A DNA stretch of 64,000 nt. Source: Mastigias papua. Lineage: Eukaryota; Cnidaria; Scyphozoa; Rhizostomeae; Mastigiidae. The stretch covers positions 11,670,031 through 11,734,030 of the forward strand of contig OZ025272.1 in NCBI GenBank assembly GCA_964019165.1, in the 5' to 3' direction. The notes under the pieces were generated by a model, which saw only the letters and a list, made by a program, of their open reading frames with translations, did no database searches and was not told the origin of the DNA. Positions 46,730 to 58,700 of the stretch are shown here, piece by piece (positions within the stretch are counted from its first letter, which is position 1; the number at the start of each line of letters is the position of its first letter). A program made the position numbers and the translations under genes.

Positions 46730-47915
46730 AGAATGTGAAATGATGTGGAGTGCTGAACCTATGGAATCACCCCCATACCTTGCATGTGTTGTGTTAAACT
46801 CTGGAGTAAAAGTATAAGAAGCTCGGAGCAGTGGCGTAGCGATAAACTGTGTACAAGGGGATTCTTTCATGAATGAAGTGCGTGTCAAAACAAAACGTTG
46901 GCGAAAGAACATCCTTCATAATTATCGAAAACTTTAAGTAGCACCATTGTTTTATTGGTTCACCACAAAAACTTTTAGTGGCACCAGCAGGTAGAGCATT
47001 GATGTTTATTGGTAGTGATGGGAAAAACGGCTGTAACCTGAATCTATAAGGATCCATTCTACCATCCTGATTCATATATCAGCATCTACTAAGTTTTAGA
47101 AAAGCTTTTGCCTTCAAAATTTAAAACTTAGGTGGAAAAAATGACCCTGTCATTTTTCCGACATGATAGGATATTAGAGGCACGTGACTACTTGGTGAGT
47201 CCTAGGATCTAGACCCTGCCTCTTTCCTGAAAAAAGTACAAGTTCCCTTTTTGCTGGAGAATATTCATAACTGTTTATTTGTTAAGTAGACCTATTTATT
47301 ATCTTTGTTACTCATTAACGTAACGAAATCCTGAAGCATCCGCACGATTTTTTTTGTTTGAAAATCAGATAATTATGATTTCAAGATAAATTCTCTTAAG
47401 AGAGTGTATGGTGTGCCCTTTTTGGTTAGACACCTTTACTGAAGGGCCCACCTCCATAAAGAATTCAAAATGAAATGAAATGAAATTAAATTAAATGACA
47501 TGAAATGAAATGAAACACCTGCCCTAGAAGGCTCCTAGTTGAGCGCCTGAACTATGCATAAAGTCAAATGTATGATCTATTTGCACAGCTGTAGTTATAT
47601 TGTTACAGGTGAAAGAGGCAATGCATCGTTAATTTTTCTCTGTAATAGTATGTATGTAAGCGTTTATGCACGTAGTAAAATTATATATGTATTAATTCAT
47701 TTCCCAAATGAGTTAAAACGCTGAAAACTAAAGGAAACTCACGAAAGTATAACGAACTAAAAGTTCTTCAATTTCAAAGTTTTGTTTGGTGAAGGAAAGG
47801 TACTCTACCAAATCATAGGCATAAGGAAATGAGTAATTCTTGTTCAGGGCTTTTTATAGTAAAATACAGTAATCCATCTTTGTATCTCCTTAGGAAGCAG
47901 TATGAAGCTTGATAA
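46730..47915. other. Sequence downstream of lectin gene B with a LINE tail
   Basis: Presumed 3' UTR of gene B, then repeat-derived DNA. A block at 46827-46840 (CAGTGGCGTAGCGA) resembles a hAT terminus but lacks a partner. Positions about 47400-47518 look like the 3' UTR and GAAAT-pentamer tail of the LINE family seen at 22.96-24.04 kb: a CTGAAGGGC box precedes the tail in both. No gene was seen. Confidence 0.45.
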
Positions 47916-48750
47916 GGGGTAAGTCATTTATGACTCTGGGTACCGGAGCGGGCTAAAACTTACATAATGGTCAAAAGTTTTATACCCCTTCAATTTTTGT
48001 CCAAAAGTTTTCATACCCCGTTGAGAAATAAGTAACAAGTTTGACACCCCAGTTGCTATCTACCCTGTTGGGGTTTCAGGATTCATTGCTACTTTTAAAG
48101 TAGCAATTGCCACTACCATCTACTTAAAAGATCCCACATAGAAAATTTGTTCTGCAAAATTACTTGCTGGGAAATTATTGCTAGAGAAGCCTCTGTAAAC
48201 AATATTGTATATATCATTCTTTGTGAGAAATTTCTTTGCATAAGGCAGAGAAAAGCTTTAATGAAAAAAATTGACTAATGCTTGAAACTTCATTCGAACA
48301 AAAAGCTGTGATGAATGCTAATAGGAGCACTACAATAATACAGTATACCACAGAGAAAAGTTGCTATTGGAGAAACTGTGACAACTAGCAGGGACGTAGG
48401 AACCGGGGGGGCCAGAGGGGCCATGGCCCCCACTTTTTAGCAAACTATGCAAAAGTGCCCCTTTGAAGCCCAAAATGAGCATGGTAATGTGCCCCTTTTA
48501 GCACTTGGCCCCCCTTCCCACTTTTTAGATGCTTCCTACGTCCCTGACAACTAGATACATATAAATATAGTGATCAATAGACTCCTGCAAATCATTGAGC
48601 TGATTTTCTTCAGGTTTTGTCCTTGAAGGATTTCATATTTCTCAAATATTCTCCACAAAGTTTCATCCCCTCAAGTGTCCTTGGAAAAGTTTTCATACCC
48701 TTCCCAGTTCTAGCCCGCCCTGGTACCCATAGTGATAAATGACTGACCCC
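47916..48750. mobile_element. Foldback element, TAA target duplication, host of a nested MITE
   Basis: The left end GGGGTAAGTCATTTATGACT and the right end inverted (GGGGTCAGTCATTTATCACT) are long inverted repeats that continue with TGGGTACC and GCGGGCTA. TAA flanks both sides (47913-47915, 48751-48753). A separate hAT-type MITE (48389-48546) has inserted inside. Confidence 0.78.
48389..48546. mobile_element. hAT-type MITE
   Basis: A 158-bp element with perfect 14-bp terminal inverted repeats CAGGGACGTAGGAA / TTCCTACGTCCCTG. An exact 8-bp duplication ACAACTAG sits at 48381-48388 and 48547-48554. The CAG start and 8-bp duplication are hallmarks of hAT. The interior is G/C-rich (GGCCATGGCCCCCACTTTTT). 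No coding capacity. A related fragment may lie at about 22800-22870. Confidence 0.88.
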
Positions 48751-48753
48751 TAA

Positions 48754-49743
48754 GGACAAACAAAGTTAACCGATCCTGCCAGACAAAAAGATCTTGCATA
48801 ACTAATCTAGAACCGTAATTCTCTATCTTTTCCTCGTATATCTAATCACAACTCATTGTAGATTCCGTATTCTCTTTAAGCACATCTATCCAAGTGAATG
48901 GAAGTACCAGCTGCCAAGTAGAAGAAATTTCCCGAATAGGGGGATCTTTAGAGGGTCTCCTGAGTATCCTATATGACCACACCTTTTACTTTTGGGTACA
49001 CATTCTTTAAATGGAAAAGTACATATTTAAAAGCTAGGGGACGACCGTCAATGCCCTTTCAACATTAAAAGTCGATTGCCCCTACCCTCAGCCCACAGAA
49101 GTAAAGGGGTGCAGTCTGTGCCCGTTTAAGTAATGGCATTGCTTCTTATTGCAGAATTTTAAGGGCTTATTTCAGCGTTTCACATTTTAGCCTATGAGTA
49201 TTATTTGGGAAGTAGAATTCAGTAAGCTTAGCCAAGAAAATCATACCATATAGCATATATATGACATGACACAATTAGTCACATACTTGGTGCAAAGACC
49301 GTTCACTGACTTGTGGACTTGTGAGACCTTCTGGCTCCTTGGCATAGTTGCCAAGTCTCTCCCATTCCGCTGGAGACTCCCGTATTTCAATGGCATTTCA
49401 GCCGAAAAATGTTGCAAACTCTCCAGCACTTACTTTATTTTGAAAGAACACCCAAAAATTGTCTATGAGAAAATATACTGAAACTTGGCAAGTCACATTG
49501 TTCATTCATCATCAATCCCTTTTATAACATAAAAACTGATCATTCTTCGCCATTGTAATGATCTATAATGTTCAGCCCCACCCCACCCCCGTTACTCCGC
49601 CACACTGCCACGCCCAGTTATCCAGCATTTTGATAACCAAAACTTGGCAACCATATGTGTTGTTGTTGCTATTGAGTGGTGAATAAACATTCCAGCACCA
49701 TTGATTGACTGCCACAGTTGTAAAGTACCGTAGTACCACAGCA
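48754..49743. other. Region upstream of the POGLUT2/3-type gene
   Basis: Presumed promoter and 5' UTR of the O-glucosyltransferase gene. No clear core promoter motif or repeat was recognised. Confidence 0.35.
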
Positions 49744-52700
49744 ATGGGCCATCAAAATATTTGCCAACATATCACACAACTGTTCCTTATCTTTCTTTCC
49801 CTTGGATTTACAAATGCTGCTATAAAGGATGTTGATGCGAGTAAGAGCTTCGTCTATGGCCCTGCGTTTGATATAGACATGGTGTTACCAGTTCGATATT
49901 TTTATATCCAATTGGTAAACAAAAGAGGGGAAAAGTGAGTGACTTACTTCTGTCATTTTTATATTTTGTGGTTTTCTGCAGACTTTATTTGCTGTTCATT
50001 TGCTTTTGGTATACAACAGGCACGGCACTGCCAATTTAAATGTGGAGTGGAGGCTACACATAATTATAACATTAGTGGGGAACTGCAGACAAAAGATTAC
50101 TTGACTAAGGCTAGAAAAATAAATCAAATGAAATGAAATGAAAATCACTGTTTGGCGAAAGTGGGGGGAGGCCTTCTGGCGCCGTGTCTTTACAATGAAC
50201 TCGAACACCATGTATACAGAACTAAGAGAGGGTTAGAAAAGTTCTAGCATGTTCTTCATATAGCAGATTTGGTTTCCTGTTTCACTTTCCAATCTATAGG
50301 ACCGAGAACATTCTTGCCTTTCCCTCGCATAGTGTACAACTGGAGATAACTGTAGTCCTTTGTCAAGTACATTACTGGATTCACCATACAGGGATCTACT
50401 TTATGGCACTGATGTAGAAAACCAGGAACGCTATTAGAAATTGCACAAATTAGACTAGATCCAAGAAAGAATCTGATGTTTGAAGCTTGTTTGGAAAAAA
50501 TCTGAAACTATAGTAGCTACTAGGTATATTCTATGTAACACAACTTGGTATGTATGGGTAGTGGTTTGATGGTTGAGTTCCTTTTAATTCAATTTCAATA
50601 ACAGTACTTCAACAACAGTATTTCAACAGCTCTAATACAATAATACTAATACAATTTTGAAATCCCACTTCATAGAAATTTGGAACCAGAAATATATTAC
50701 TTAAAATTGATGCTATGCACAATTTATGAAATAGAATACTACAAAGCAAAGTATAATACAGAACAAAGGAGGGGTTTGCATGTAGGGACTGCCTTATGGT
50801 TTCAACCACATCCAAGAAGTTATAGACATCTAGTGCACTTCTATGCTCGTTCATTAAAAGAAGAAGGTTGGAAAAGGGAAGAAAGACGATTGGCTTACAA
50901 ACTGATTTCAATGAAATGATGTACTTTTCTTTTATTTGCTGCTTTATTTGCTATTCTTTTGTCATTTAGCACTACACATATTTTTTATAAATTATAAGAA
51001 ACTAAGGTCCAGTGCTGGTAGGCAGTTTCTTAAATTTTCTGGCCATTTTGCTATCAAAAGTTTCTTACATGTTTCTTAAAGGTCTTAGGTAATGAATTTT
51101 TTAAATGTGCTGCCAAGGTAAAGTAAACAGTTTACTCACATTCAGAGATAAACTAATTTAATGTGCTAATTCGAAGATTGATAAACGTTGTTATATTAAG
51201 TCTCTCAAGAACCTAGCTCCACACAACTTGCTGTTAGAATTATAGGCGACAACAGACAACCTTTTAGTTTGAACTCAACATAACGGACTGAACTACAAAC
51301 TCACATGGAGCAACAAAACAATGGGAATATAAATCATGTGATCTACTTGTTAGCATAAATTATCATTCCTCTAACACTCCCACTTGATTATTATGCTAAC
51401 AGTATATAAAATTATATAAGACACAACAAAAATATAACAATGAAATAATGTCTAAGCTATCTTGCATCAGTCAATGTTCTGAATGCCAATCTCTCGTCTT
51501 AGTTTCTCAAAAGAGCTCTTTGGAAGTCCCTTGGTCATTATATCTGCAACCATAGAATCACTTGGACAATATATGACTTTAATTTCTTCGCTGAAAACTC
51601 TCTCACAAACAAAATGATGACATATGTCAATGTGTTTAGTTCTATTATGATATATGTCATTCTTTGCTAGCTCTATTGCACCCTGATTGTCCTGAAAAAT
51701 AGTTGTAGGCTTGTCTGTGATGTTTCCAAGGTCTTTCATCAAGCGCCGCAGCCAAATGGCTTCTTGCGTGGCTGAACTCAGAGCAACATACTCTGCTTCT
51801 GTGGAAGACTTAGCAACAGCTGATTGTTTTCTACTACACCAGCTAACTGTTGCACCTCCAATCTGGAATATGTATCCTGAGGTAGATTTTCGAGTATTGA
51901 GGTCTCTTGCCCAATCAGCATCACTGAATCCAATAAGTGTTGTACATGCTTCTAACCCAGAAAACTTAAGACCATAGTGGATTGTCCCTCTTATGTATCG
52001 CAGTATTCGTTTATTGTGGTGTTCCAACAACGAGCAGATTGTTTTAATCCATATATACTTTTCATAAGTTTGCACACATGATTTGGTCGATCTTTATCAA
52101 CAAACCCCTCTGGCTGTTCCATGTAAATATCACAATCTAAGGTTCCATTTAGAAAGGTGGTTTTAACATCCATCTGATGTATTTCATAATCATGTGCATT
52201 TGCTATAGCCAGCAATGATCTCAGAGAAGCATTGTGTGTAACTAGTGAAAATACTTCATTATAATCTATACCTTTCATTTGTGAGAATCCCTTTGCAACA
52301 AGTCTTGCCTTAACTAGCGATCAAATGAGCCATCTTGATTTCATTTTACCTTGAATACCCACTTTGACCCTACAATGTTTTTGTCTTTGGGGGCAGGTAC
52401 TAATTCCCATGTATCATTCTCTAATAGAGATTTGAATTCAGATCTCATTGCCTCTTGCCAATTCCTTGACTGTTCACCATTTAATGCTTCATCCACAGTC
52501 TTTGGTTCATCTATTTCAGAAGTTGATGGAAAAACCATGTTACAGATTTCATCTTGAAATCTAAGTGGTGCTTTCCGCTCTCTCACTGGTCCTAAGTTTC
52601 TCACGTCTGTCATGAACTTATCTTCATATGTTCTCTCCCTTTCATTTGTGCTGATTGTAGCTCCCACTGGTTGAACATTCTCTCTCTCTAAAGGAATCTT

Positions 52701-55700
52701 CTCCTCTGTGAGGTCAGGAACAAAGTCATTTTCAACATCAATTTGAGAAGCACCATTCAAGTCTGGTTTAACTGAACTTTCTGGCTTTTTACCAAAATGG
52801 TCGAATTTGTCTTCTAGAAATAGTACATTTCTGCTAATTTTGAAGCTTCTTTTCTCTGTATCATATAACTTGTAGCCTTTCACACCAGGAGGATATCCTA
52901 CGAAAATGGTTTTCCTTGCTTTAGGATCAAGTTTCTTGCGCTGATCACTTGGTATGTGCATGTAACTAACACATCCAAATACTCTCAAATGGGAAATATT
53001 TGGTTTTCTACCAAATAAATGCTCAAATGGTGTAACACCTTTTAGTGCTGTTGTAGGACTTCTGTTGTGAAGGTATATTACTGTGCTGCAAGCTTCTGCC
53101 CAGAAATCTAGTGGCAACTTAGCATGGTTTAGCATAGCCCTTGCTGATTCAATGATTGTACAATTGAGTCGTTCTGCAACCCCATTTTGCTCAGGACTGT
53201 ATGGAGTAGTGTACTCATGCCCAATGCCCCTCTCACTACAGAAAAATTTGAAATCATTTGAAGTATATTCTTCACCATTATCACTTCTAATGGTCTGGAC
53301 TTCATAGCCAAAGCTTTCTTCACAACTGAGGGTCATAATTTCATGGCCAAATTGCTTCTTAACATAGCTAACGTATTCCTTAAACTTAGAAAGCACTTCG
53401 CATTTTGACTGGATAAAATATACAATGGTATATCGTGAATAGTCATCTATGAATCTAAGCATGTATCTGCTTCCCCCTTTTGAGTTCACTTGCATGGGGC
53501 CACATACATCACTATGTACGATCTCAAATGGTTTGTTAGCTCTTCGTTCTTGTTCCTTCTGCGTTGGAAATGGCTTCTTTTTCATTTTTCCAAGTATGCA
53601 CGCTTCACACCCCCTGTCACGTTGATTGTTAGAATCACAGTCCATGCCTTTTACCATATCTTTCTTTACCAACTCATTTATATAGTCATAATTTAAATGA
53701 CCATGCCTGCAATGCCACATTCTGCAAGATTTATTGTTGTGAGCAACATTTGCATGCTCAGCGATATTCACTTCATATAATTTCTTATCAAGAAGGCTTC
53801 CTATGATGAATTCCTTTCCATCCTTCGCTATTATGCAACTCCCGCTGTCAAACTTAACTTCTGCACCCATAAGTGCCATGGCTGGTACCGATAACAGATT
53901 TTTAGTTAGATTTGGGACATAGAGCACTTTATGTAAATCTAACGAGACGTTTGGTGGATTATATGTTGTGAGGTGCACGTTTCCTTCACCATACGCTAAA
54001 ATCACTGTATCATTCCCCAAGTATATTTTAGTAGGCTCTTTGTATTCAACATAATTCTCTATACCCTGTCTATCGTATGTCATATGCTTTGTCGCCGCAG
54101 AGTCGATAAACCACTTCCCGGGGTTTTTCATTGTGCTTGAAATTAGCGCTATACCTCCACACTCAGTGTGACTGAGATCTGATATGTTTACGCTACCGTT
54201 TGGCTTCCTGTAAGTGCAGTTACTCATAACACGTCCAATGCCGTTACATTTGAAACACCTCATACCCTAATGCTTTGTGGAAGAATTCGATTCGACATAA
54301 TGAGACCTTGAGAATCCGTTTCGATTTCCTTGCCCATTGGCGAAAACTTTTCCTGAACCGTATCTTCCTGAACCCCCACGTTGCTTGAAGGTTCCTCGAT
54401 CTTTCCTTGCAAATAAAGCGCTATCTGATTCTCTTTTCTCAACGTTATCTGTTCGCTTCATATGCCCTTCTACTAATAGTCCTTTGACATGTTCCCAATC
54501 CAACTCGTCGGATTTTCTAGCATTTAAACTAGTTAAAAAGTTATCGTACGATTCTGGTAGACTTCCCAGCACGACAGTGGCGAATTTCTTTGAGGAGATC
54601 TCTTCGTTTAACTTCCTCAACTGCTCCGCTAGCGAAGTCATGTACGTTATGTGCTTCACCAAATCGCCGTTCTCTTCCATACTGGCAGCGTAAAACTTTC
54701 TGGACAACCGTACTATTTGAGTTATGGATACAAACTCGAATTGCTGTTGTAACCTCTCCCATGCAACTAGCGGATCCTTTACCGAAGAGATGTGGACTTG
54801 GATGTCCTTTTCCACGTTCAGGGCTATTAATGAATACGCTTTGTCAGATCTTAATCGAAAGGCATTTCTTACAGTAGCAGCTGCGTTCTCATCTGGCTGT
54901 GTTTCTTGTCCTTGTTGAGTAAATCCCCACAATCCGCGCTCCAGTAAGAGTAGTTTCATGTTGTATTTCCATGATTGGTAATTCTGTCCATTTAACTTCT
55001 CAATTCTTGTGATTTCTGCCATTCTTCGCGACTTCGCGTCAAGCGTAAAAACAATAACTTAAAGTCCTATGTTACTCTTTAACGATACCTGGGCCCATAA
55101 CCTGTTAGAATTATAGGCGACAACAGACAACCTTTTAGTTTGAACTCAACATAACGGACTGAACTACAAACTCACATGGAGCAACAAAACAATGGGAATA
55201 TAAATCATGTGATCTACTTGTTAGCATAAATTATCATTCCTCTAACACTTGCAAGCAATTTTTTCCAGAAATTCTCACATTCTCTTACAGAGGTGCAAAA
55301 TTATGGAACAGCCTCACAGCTGAGACAAAGTGTCTATCCTCCCTAACAAATTCAAGACTCATTTGACATAATTATAAAAGTTTCTTAGCTTTATTCAATT
55401 TGGGTAGGGTTGTTTCTTAACTTTTGAAAAATTGAACCTACTGTTTCTTATAACCTGTTTCTTTTTAAAAAAATGTGTGTATTATAACTGCTTTTTTCCA
55501 AAAAATTCACAAGTGCTCCTAAACACCACTCTGTACTGCAGATATAGGTTCATATGCTTTTATCTCTTTTCCAGTCTAACATCATCAGTTGGCAAAGAGA
55601 ATCTTAAAGTTGATTATTCATCTAAAAACAGAGTAAGAATTTGGCCAGACTTACTGGACCGAAATGATGGCTCATATATTGCTAGATTCAGACTATTTGA

Positions 55701-58700
55701 AACATACCAAGAAATAACTATTTCTGTCAAATATAAAGATGAGCATATTGCTAATTCACCATACCATTTAAAAGGTTTGTTTTTTGCTAGCATTTTTATG
55801 TTGCCCTCCATTTTTGATTTGTTGTTGGTGCCTGTATGCTGATGCCTTGTGAAGTAAGGCTGCTGTGGAGCTATGCAAAGTGGATTTAAACCAGGCTATT
55901 TGGACCATTTTGGGTATGCATTCATGTTAGAGTCTTAAATTTGCCTTAAAAGTTCATAAGTGTAATGCTAAGTTAATAGCTTTTTAGTTCTAGAACTAAA
56001 AGTTGCCATGGTATTCAATTTCAATTTTTTGATTTAATCTCTGTATATGGATCTAGTTGATAAATTTCTGTGGAACTACATAATCTTATAGTTGCCTCCA
56101 AATTTTGGGTCACTTTATTTAAACAGTGAGAAGTGTCATCATACTTAGAGAAAGAAGCATCTAAAATCAGTACAATTCCCACAGAAATCAAACTAGATAA
56201 GATTCTATGCAAAGAATGTGATAGCATTTAAGGCATAAAAGAACATAGCAGAAATTAATTTTGGCATTGAGTGAAATGTGTTTTCTGGGACTTTGCATAG
56301 CACATTTAGATAAGCTCATTGCAAATTGCATTCATAACTTAATTTCAGGCTTTATTCTATGCTTTAACCCCAGGTCAGCTTTACCATGAACAGTGTAACT
56401 GCCCAGAACATGATATTGACAAATGGCTTTCACAGATGATGTGCCCTTCTTCATTTGGTCAGATAGAAAGAGACCTAGAAAAGTTCCCTGTTATTGATCT
56501 CCAGCGTTTGAGAGCTGAAGGATTTAACAGACTGGGTACAACAGCTCTTTGCCATTATAGCCTTATTGGAGGGAAGGTATGAATTTTTTTGTTATTTTCT
56601 TGTTTCCATCATCTGAATCTTGTAACTGCAAACTTTAGTAACCTATAGAAGATAGTATTACACCCAGTTTGCAAATTATAACTTAGTAACTATCTATAAC
56701 TTAATAATCATGATTGGAATTGCAATTCAAGCAAACTTTGATGCTACCTTAAATGTAGCTTTTCACTCTAACAGCTTCTTGTTATGTCTTGATATTCAGC
56801 AGCCTTATGCAAGAACACCTGCAACACAGGAGTTGCCACCTACTCTTAGCTCACAGGAGCAAAGGGGACAAGATGCTTCTCACCCATTGCTCTGTGATGG
56901 AAAGTCCAATTCTTCTGAGAAATACTATAATATTTAGAGCATTAGGCATCTTAATTTTGGATTGCCACACTTTTAATGGAAGTTTAGTAAAAATTACCAA
57001 TTCCCTGATTTCATAGACAGCTATTTGACAGGAACCATACATTCCCCTACTTTTGTGGGCTGCACCCCATATTCTCCTTCAATAGTTACATCCCTCCAGT
57101 CAGAAAAAAACAAAGAAGAAACCAGTGGCCAGACGCAGTTTTCCTTTGCTGTATTTTTTCACTGGAATATACATGCTTCACTAGCAGTGAGAAAGGAGAT
57201 GTACTTTGTACACTTTGAGAGACAGTGACAACAATTTTCATAGAATTTTAACAAGCAATTAAGAGTGCCTCTTGTACTAGAATGACTCTTATATACAGCA
57301 AAGTACCAAATTTCAACGAGCCTTTTCATCTATTGTTTGGAGGATATTTTACCTCTGGTGTGATGCGTACACTTAGACAAATGCGTAGAGAAGACCTATA
57401 GTCGATCGCCAATCGCCATTCGCAAGTAGCATTTTCCAGAATTCTACGAAGAAAGGACAGCGTGCTCATGAACGCAAAGGTGAAAAAGGTGAATGAATTG
57501 CTGAAGGAAGAGCTGGAATTGCATGGCATTGACTACATTAAACATGACAACATTTTATTCAGTAATATGGGAAATGACGGACTTCATGTAAATCCAGGAT
57601 GTGTGAGAAAGCTGGCAGTTAATTTTAAAATGACTGCTAGGGTTAACGGGATTGCTGGGACCAGGAGTAGATAATAAGAAGTTCATACCCAAAATAATCG
57701 CAAAGGTTTGAGAATTGCTTCGTATAACATCGATTCGTTAAGGAAATACAACAATGAGCTAGAAACCTTAATGAACGAACGCAATATTGATGTAATAGGA
57801 TTAAACGAAACAAGGCTTAAGCAAAGTATCCCAAATTCGATAGTAAACATTAATTATTATAAAACCTATCGAAAAGACAGGAATGCTGCTGGTGGCGGGG
57901 TAGCAATATATATATATATAAGAGACACAGAAACCCACTTCCAGAGCCTTGATACTAGTGATTCGGATCTAGAGATTTATTGCATTGAGGTAGTGCCATA
58001 AAATGCAAAGAATTTTGTTATTCTTTATTGGTAAAGGTCTCCAACAATTGATTTTGATACTGAGTCCTTTGACACTTTTTAGAGAATTCTGAGCAAACGT
58101 GCAAACTTGCAAACTTTGCAAGAAATAGGGAAAAATATTTCCTGAAAACCGATATTTATTAATTGGGACTAGGAAAGTTAATGCTTGACGAATTATGCAA
58201 AGGAAGGAAAAAAGCTATGGAAACATGATCGACGAATAGGTACAACAAAGTTGACTTTTTACCATGCTTGGTCCCTGTAGATTGGCTGCAACTTTTCTCA
58301 GATCTAGATTTTTACCCAAATATGATGATGAACGGTTTGTTGTACTTATCCATCGATCATTAATCGATCGCACTTTTCATGAAATTCTCGAATCTGCGTT
58401 AAAGTCCTATGCAGCTATTAGAAAGCGAAAGGTGCCGACAGAACACACCCCATGGCTCAACTCTATCATAAAGGCGCAAATGCACGAGCGCGATAGAACA
58501 AAACGGCTGGCACTGAATGATGTCAGCCTGTGGCCCAAATACAAAATACAAATCGAATCACAATATCTATGCGTAAAGCAGCGAAGGACTACTATGCAAA
58601 GCAGATCATCAGACACCAGAACAACCCATCGAAAATGTGGAAAACCATAAATGCGATTTTAGGAAAAACAATCATGAGTACACCAGTGCAACTGATTCAA

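Larger units (their letters stand above)
51227..55252 (-). mobile_element. Ty1/Copia LTR retrotransposon, full-length outline but defective
   Basis: Two 145-bp LTRs, identical base for base, enclose a minus-strand gag-pol region. The 5-bp duplication CTTGC flanks the element (51227-51231, 55248-55252). Domain order in the coding direction is gag (UBN2 type), zinc knuckle, protease, integrase, RT, RNase H, with integrase before RT as in Copia. The coding region is broken by an in-frame TAG before the zinc knuckle, a stop plus frameshift early in RT, and a deletion that removes the RT YVDD region. The element lies in intron 1 of the POGLUT2/3-type gene, antisense to it. Confidence 0.93.

Noticed and set aside
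46827..47000. Second hAT MITE starting CAGTGGCGTAGC
   Set aside because: No partner inverted end or 8-bp duplication could be found; kept only as a note in the region entry.
52351..54918. Plus-strand frames across the Copia element
   Set aside because: They are antisense shadows of gag and pol.
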